Assembly: GCA_965229335.1 (NCBI GenBank)
Contig: OZ245874.1
Coordinates: forward strand, 248,001-312,000
Source of the DNA: JAFKFH01 sp017307375
Lineage (GTDB): Bacteria > Pseudomonadota > Alphaproteobacteria > Ferrovibrionales > Ferrovibrionaceae
DNA: 64,000 nucleotides
Direction: 5' to 3'
Shown here piece by piece: positions 61,002-64,000 of the stretch. The notes beneath the pieces were generated by a model. The model ran no database searches. It was not told the DNA's origin and saw only the letters and a program-made list of their open reading frames with translations. A program made the translations under genes and the position numbers. Every line of letters begins with the position of its first letter. Within the stretch, counting starts at the first letter, position 1.

Positions 61002-62030
61002 TCAGGCCCGCCTGATGCGGTCGACCAGGGCCGCGACGTGGTCCGGCGGGGTTTCCGGCACGATGCCGTGGCCCAGGTTGAAGATGTAGCGATGCGGACC
61101 CAGGGTTGCGAGGCAGCGATCGATCTGGGCGGCCATCGCGTCGCCGCCGACGACCAGCAGCCGGGGATCGAGATTGCCTTGCAACGCCGCTTCGGGCGCC
61201 AGCGTCCTTGCCGCCCAGTCGAGCGGCACGCCGGTGTCGAGCGAGATGCCGGCCACGCCGGTGGCCGCGGCATAACCCTGGTAGCCGCCGCCGGCCGCGC
61301 GTGGAAAGCCGATCACCGGCACGGCCGGATGGCGCTGCTTCAGCGCCGCGACGATCCGTGCCACCGGGGCCACGCACCAGGCCTGGAAGGCGAAATCGGG
61401 CAGGCCACCGGCCCAGCTGTCGAACAGCTGGACGACTTCGGCCCCGGCCTCGATCTGCCTTGACAGATAATCGATCGTCGCCGCGGTCACGATGTCGATC
61501 AGCCGCGCGAAACCGGTGGGATCGCGATAGGCCCAGGCCTTGACGATTTCATGGTCGGTGCCGCCCCGCCCCTCGACCATGTAGGTCGCGACGGTCCAGG
61601 GGGCTCCGGCGAAACCGATCAGTGCGGTCTCGGCGGGCAGTTCGGCCCGCAGCCGGCGCACGGTCTCGTAGACCGGTGCCAGATGGGCATGGATGTCGCG
61701 CTGCCCGAGGCGGTCGAGGTCTGCCCCGTCGCGCACCGGCGCCAGTACCGGTCCCTCACCTTCCTTGAATGCCACTTGCTGGCCCAGCGCATCCGGTACC
61801 AGCAGGATGTCCGCGAACAGGATCGCGGCGTCGAAGCCGTAGCGCCGGATCGGCTGCAACGTCACCTCGACGGCATGGTCGGGAGTGTAGCACAGGTCGA
61901 GGAAGCCTTTCGCCTTGGCCCGGACCGCCCGGTATTCCGGCAGATAGCGGCCGGCCTGGCGCATCAGCCACACGGGCGGCGGCCAGACCGTTTCCCCGTT
62001 CAGGACGCGGGTGAGTTTTCTGGTGGTCAC
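61002..62030 (-). CDS. hemE: Uroporphyrinogen decarboxylase
   Basis: 342 residues. It decarboxylates uroporphyrinogen III to coproporphyrinogen III. Motifs: PPPVWLMRQAGRYLPEYR, FADILLVPDALG, GFAGAPWTVATYMVEG and FNLGHGI. The GTG at 62030 is chosen because GGAG lies eight bases upstream and the frame has no closer ATG. It is the first gene left of oriC and reads away from it, the conserved position. Confidence 0.96.
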   Translation of the reverse strand: MTTRKLTRVLNGETVWPPPVWLMRQAGRYLPEYRAVRAKAKGFLDLCYTPDHAVEVTLQPIRRYGFDAAILFADILLVPDALGQQVAFKEGEGPVLAPVRDGADLDRLGQRDIHAHLAPVYETVRRLRAELPAETALIGFAGAPWTVATYMVEGRGGTDHEIVKAWAYRDPTGFARLIDIVTAATIDYLSRQIEAGAEVVQLFDSWAGGLPDFAFQAWCVAPVARIVAALKQRHPAVPVIGFPRAAGGGYQGYAAATGVAGISLDTGVPLDWAARTLAPEAALQGNLDPRLLVVGGDAMAAQIDRCLATLGPHRYIFNLGHGIVPETPPDHVAALVDRIRRA

Positions 62031-62441
62031 CGTGGGAACTCCATGCTGGGGCCGCTTACCTAAACCATATGGGAGTCGAAGAGTAAGGGATTCCTGTAGT
62101 GGTGCTTGGGGGGTGGAATCCTGTGGATTAATGCCGCTCCCGATTTTGTCGACTCCCGACGGTTTTATCCCCGTTTTCCCGCCGTGGGAAAACCGTTGCG
62201 GATAAACCCGGCGACTCGACCGGTTTACGGCCGTGTGAATCCTGTGGATGACGGGGATAGTCACCGAACCGACTTTTTCCACAGGATTCACAACCAGACG
62301 CGCGGACTATCCGCAAGGTGGCGACCGGTCGCACCGGCGACGGCATGACGGGGGCGGAAAAACCGGGGCTTCCGGGCGACTCGGGGTTCATCCCCGTGTT
62401 TCCACCTTTTCCACAGGCCCGGGATTTGCTTTAAGCAGGGG
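62031..62441. other. Chromosomal replication origin (oriC)
   Basis: A 411-bp non-coding gap between hemE and ppsR, the location of the origin in Caulobacter and Rickettsia. DnaA-box-like sites: TTTTCCACA at 62275 and 62407 (exact fits to TTWTNCACA), TGTGGATTA at 62122, TGTGGATGA at 62243 and TGCGGATAA at 62197 (each one mismatch from the strict box). A 15-bp inverted repeat (62234-62248 / 62278-62292) includes two of them. A hairpin GTTTTCCC / GGGAAAAC lies at 62173-62193. No CtrA-type TTAA-N7-TTAA pair was seen. Genes on both sides read away from it. Confidence 0.9.
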
Positions 62442-63266
62442 ATGACCGCCTTCCACCTCCATCTGGTGTCGGATTCCACCGGCGAGACGCTGAAGGCCGT
62501 GGCGCGCGCCGCCATCGTCCAGTTCGCCAATGCTGCCGCCGAGCAGCGCGAGCACAGCTGGGCGCTGGTCCGCACCCCCGGGGTGATGGAACGGGTGATC
62601 CAGGCGATCGCCGCGACCCGCGGCATCGTCCTCTACACCGTCGTCGATCCCGAACTGCGCGAGATGCTGGTCGACAGCTGCCGCAAGATCGGCGTGCCCT
62701 GTGTCGCCGTGCTCGACCCGGTGATCCAGGCCCTGTCGCTGTTCCTGGGCCAGCAGGCCCAGGGCCTGCCGGGCCGCCAGCACGAGCTCGACGCCGAGTA
62801 TTTCAAGCGCATCGACGCGATGAACTACACGCTGGCCCACGATGACGGCCAGGTGCCGGAAGACCTCGATACCGCCGATCTGATCCTGCTGGGCGTCTCG
62901 CGCACCTCCAAGACGCCGACCTCGATCTATCTGGCCAATCGCGGGGTCAAGGTCGTCAACATCCCGGTCATCCCGGGCGTCGAACTGCCGCCCCAGCTGT
63001 TCGAGATCCGCAAGCCGCTGGTCGTCGGCCTGACCACCAACCCCGAGCGGCTGATCCAGATCCGGATGAACCGGCTGGCCTCGCTGAACCAGAATTCCGA
63101 GACGTCCTATGTCGACCCCGATGCCGTGCGCGAGGAGATCATCAAGGCGCGGCGTCTCTACAACGACAACGGCTGGCACGTGATCGACGTCTCGCGCCGC
63201 TCGATCGAAGAGACGGCCGCGGCCATCCTCAACCTGCTGTCCCAGCGCCGGACCAACGACCGATGA
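62442..63266 (+). CDS. Pyruvate, phosphate dikinase regulatory protein (DUF299)
   Basis: 274 residues. A bifunctional kinase/pyrophosphorylase that switches PPDK or PEP synthase by threonine phosphorylation. The nucleotide site is DLILLGVSRTSKTPTSIYLANRGVKVVNIP; FHLHLVSDSTGETLKAVARA begins the protein. It is the first gene to the right of oriC, matching the Rickettsia RP001/Caulobacter position. It overlaps maf by four bases. Confidence 0.95.
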   Translation: MTAFHLHLVSDSTGETLKAVARAAIVQFANAAAEQREHSWALVRTPGVMERVIQAIAATRGIVLYTVVDPELREMLVDSCRKIGVPCVAVLDPVIQALSLFLGQQAQGLPGRQHELDAEYFKRIDAMNYTLAHDDGQVPEDLDTADLILLGVSRTSKTPTSIYLANRGVKVVNIPVIPGVELPPQLFEIRKPLVVGLTTNPERLIQIRMNRLASLNQNSETSYVDPDAVREEIIKARRLYNDNGWHVIDVSRRSIEETAAAILNLLSQRRTNDR

Positions 63267-63871
63267 ACGAACCGATCCCCCCTGTCGTGCTCGCCTCGGG
63301 CAGCGCGACCCGCGCCACCCTGCTCGAGCGCGCGGGCGTCCCCTTCACCGTCGCGCCGTCGTCGGTCGACGAGTCCGAGATCAAGCTGTCGATGCAGGCC
63401 GACGGTGCCGCCGCCGCCGATTGCGCCGAGGCGCTGGCCGAGCTGAAGGCGCTGAAGCGGTCCTACAATGCGCCGGGCGCGCTGGTGATCGGGGCCGACC
63501 AGATGCTGTCCTGCGACGGCCGCTGGTTCGACAAGCCGGGCGACCGCGCCGCCGCACGCGAACAGTTGCTGGCCCTGGCCGGGCGCCAGCACCTGCTGGA
63601 CAGCGCCGTCGTCGTCGCCAAGGACGGGTCGGCGATCTGGCGCCATCGCGAGGTGGCGCGGCTGACCATGCGCCCGTTCGACGGGGCCTTCGTCGACCGC
63701 TATCTCGACCAGGCGGGCGCGGCGGTGACGACCTCGGTCGGCGGCTACCAGATCGAAGGGCTCGGCGCGCAGCTGTTCTCGCGCATCGCCGGCGATTATT
63801 TCTGCATCCTCGGCCTGCCGCTGCTGCCGCTGCTCGAACTGTTGCGCAACCACAGGGTTCTCGACCGATGA
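63263..63871 (+). CDS. maf: Maf-family nucleoside triphosphate pyrophosphatase
   Basis: 202 residues. It hydrolyses non-canonical or modified nucleoside triphosphates. Motifs: VLASGSATRATLLERAGVPF, SSVDESEIK, GADQMLSCDGRWFDKPGD and SVGGYQIEGLGAQLFSRIAGDYFCILGLP. The first motif has SATR where many members have SPRR. It overlaps both ppsR and aroE by four bases. Confidence 0.95.
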   Translation: MNEPIPPVVLASGSATRATLLERAGVPFTVAPSSVDESEIKLSMQADGAAAADCAEALAELKALKRSYNAPGALVIGADQMLSCDGRWFDKPGDRAAAREQLLALAGRQHLLDSAVVVAKDGSAIWRHREVARLTMRPFDGAFVDRYLDQAGAAVTTSVGGYQIEGLGAQLFSRIAGDYFCILGLPLLPLLELLRNHRVLDR

Positions 63872-64000
63872 GCGGCATGCTCCAGGCCGGCGTGATCGGC
63901 TGGCCGATCGGCCATTCGCGGTCGCCGAAACTGCATGGCCACTGGCTGAAGACCTACGGCATCGCCGGACGCTACGATGCCGTGGCGGTCGAACCCGAGG
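63868..64000 (+). CDS. aroE: Shikimate dehydrogenase, partial (5' end)
   Basis: The first 44 codons: MSGMLQAGVIGWPIGHSRSPKLHGHWLKTYGI. The GWPIGHSRSPKLHG motif with the shikimate-binding SRS residues is diagnostic. It reduces 3-dehydroshikimate in aromatic amino-acid synthesis. The ATG overlaps the maf stop, giving the ppsR-maf-aroE order seen next to the Caulobacter origin. Confidence 0.95.
   Translation, partial: MSGMLQAGVIGWPIGHSRSPKLHGHWLKTYGIAGRYDAVAVEPE

Overview
The window is a GC-rich chromosomal segment of an alphaproteobacterium. The family is uncertain; the porins and several conserved hypothetical genes suggest Rhodospirillales-type bacteria. The main evidence is the block mnmE-mnmG-rsmG-parA-parB, rho, hemJ-hemH-DUF2889-hemE, then ppsR-maf-aroE. 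This is the conserved gene order around the alphaproteobacterial replication origin, known from Caulobacter and Rickettsia, where the origin lies beside hemE. The hemE/ppsR gap here (62031-62441) carries several DnaA-box-like sites and a 15-bp inverted repeat, and two perfect parS sites lie 12-15 kb away. The right third is therefore best read as the chromosomal origin and its segregation locus. No tRNA, rRNA, CRISPR array, insertion sequence or prophage gene was seen.

Left part (1-16 kb). A partial trpB is preceded by a complete trp attenuator: a promoter, a 14-codon leader peptide with tandem Trp codons that looks leaderless, three competing hairpins and a U-tract. Next come a cupin gene, ribH under an FMN riboswitch, an operon joining a class III nucleotide cyclase to a MotA/MotB-like stator pair, a bacterial alpha-2-macroglobulin with penicillin-binding protein 1C, a GGDEF protein with altered motifs, a methyltransferase and a metallo-beta-lactamase-fold hydrolase.

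Middle part (16-34 kb). A MerR-type regulator fused to a P-loop domain precedes an esterase and a WYL regulator. A zinc-uptake operon follows: a His-rich small membrane protein, znuC, znuB, znuA, a COG0523 GTPase and a WD40 protein. Its promoter is overlapped by a Zur-like palindrome. After that come an OmpR-type response regulator, the kynurenine genes (kynA and a formamidase), ribA, a hypothetical gene coupled to an L,D-transpeptidase, a YggS protein and two related porins flanking a sulfotransferase.

Central-right part (34-45 kb). DUF3576, leuS, lptE and holA form a housekeeping cluster. A four-gene Opp/Dpp-type ABC importer, with translationally overlapping genes and two ATPases fused into one short protein, has a second Zur-like palindrome upstream. 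It may therefore import a zinc-metallophore complex or zinc-related peptide. A small secreted protein and a divergent LuxR-type regulator follow.

Right part (45-64 kb). This holds the segregation genes, tRNA-modification genes, a mixed block (ferredoxin, DUF255, ogt, hydrolase, quinone reductase, LysR, tautomerase), rho, the heme genes, oriC, then ppsR, maf and the start of aroE reading away from the origin.

All functional statements come from reading motifs and gene order. No database search was run.
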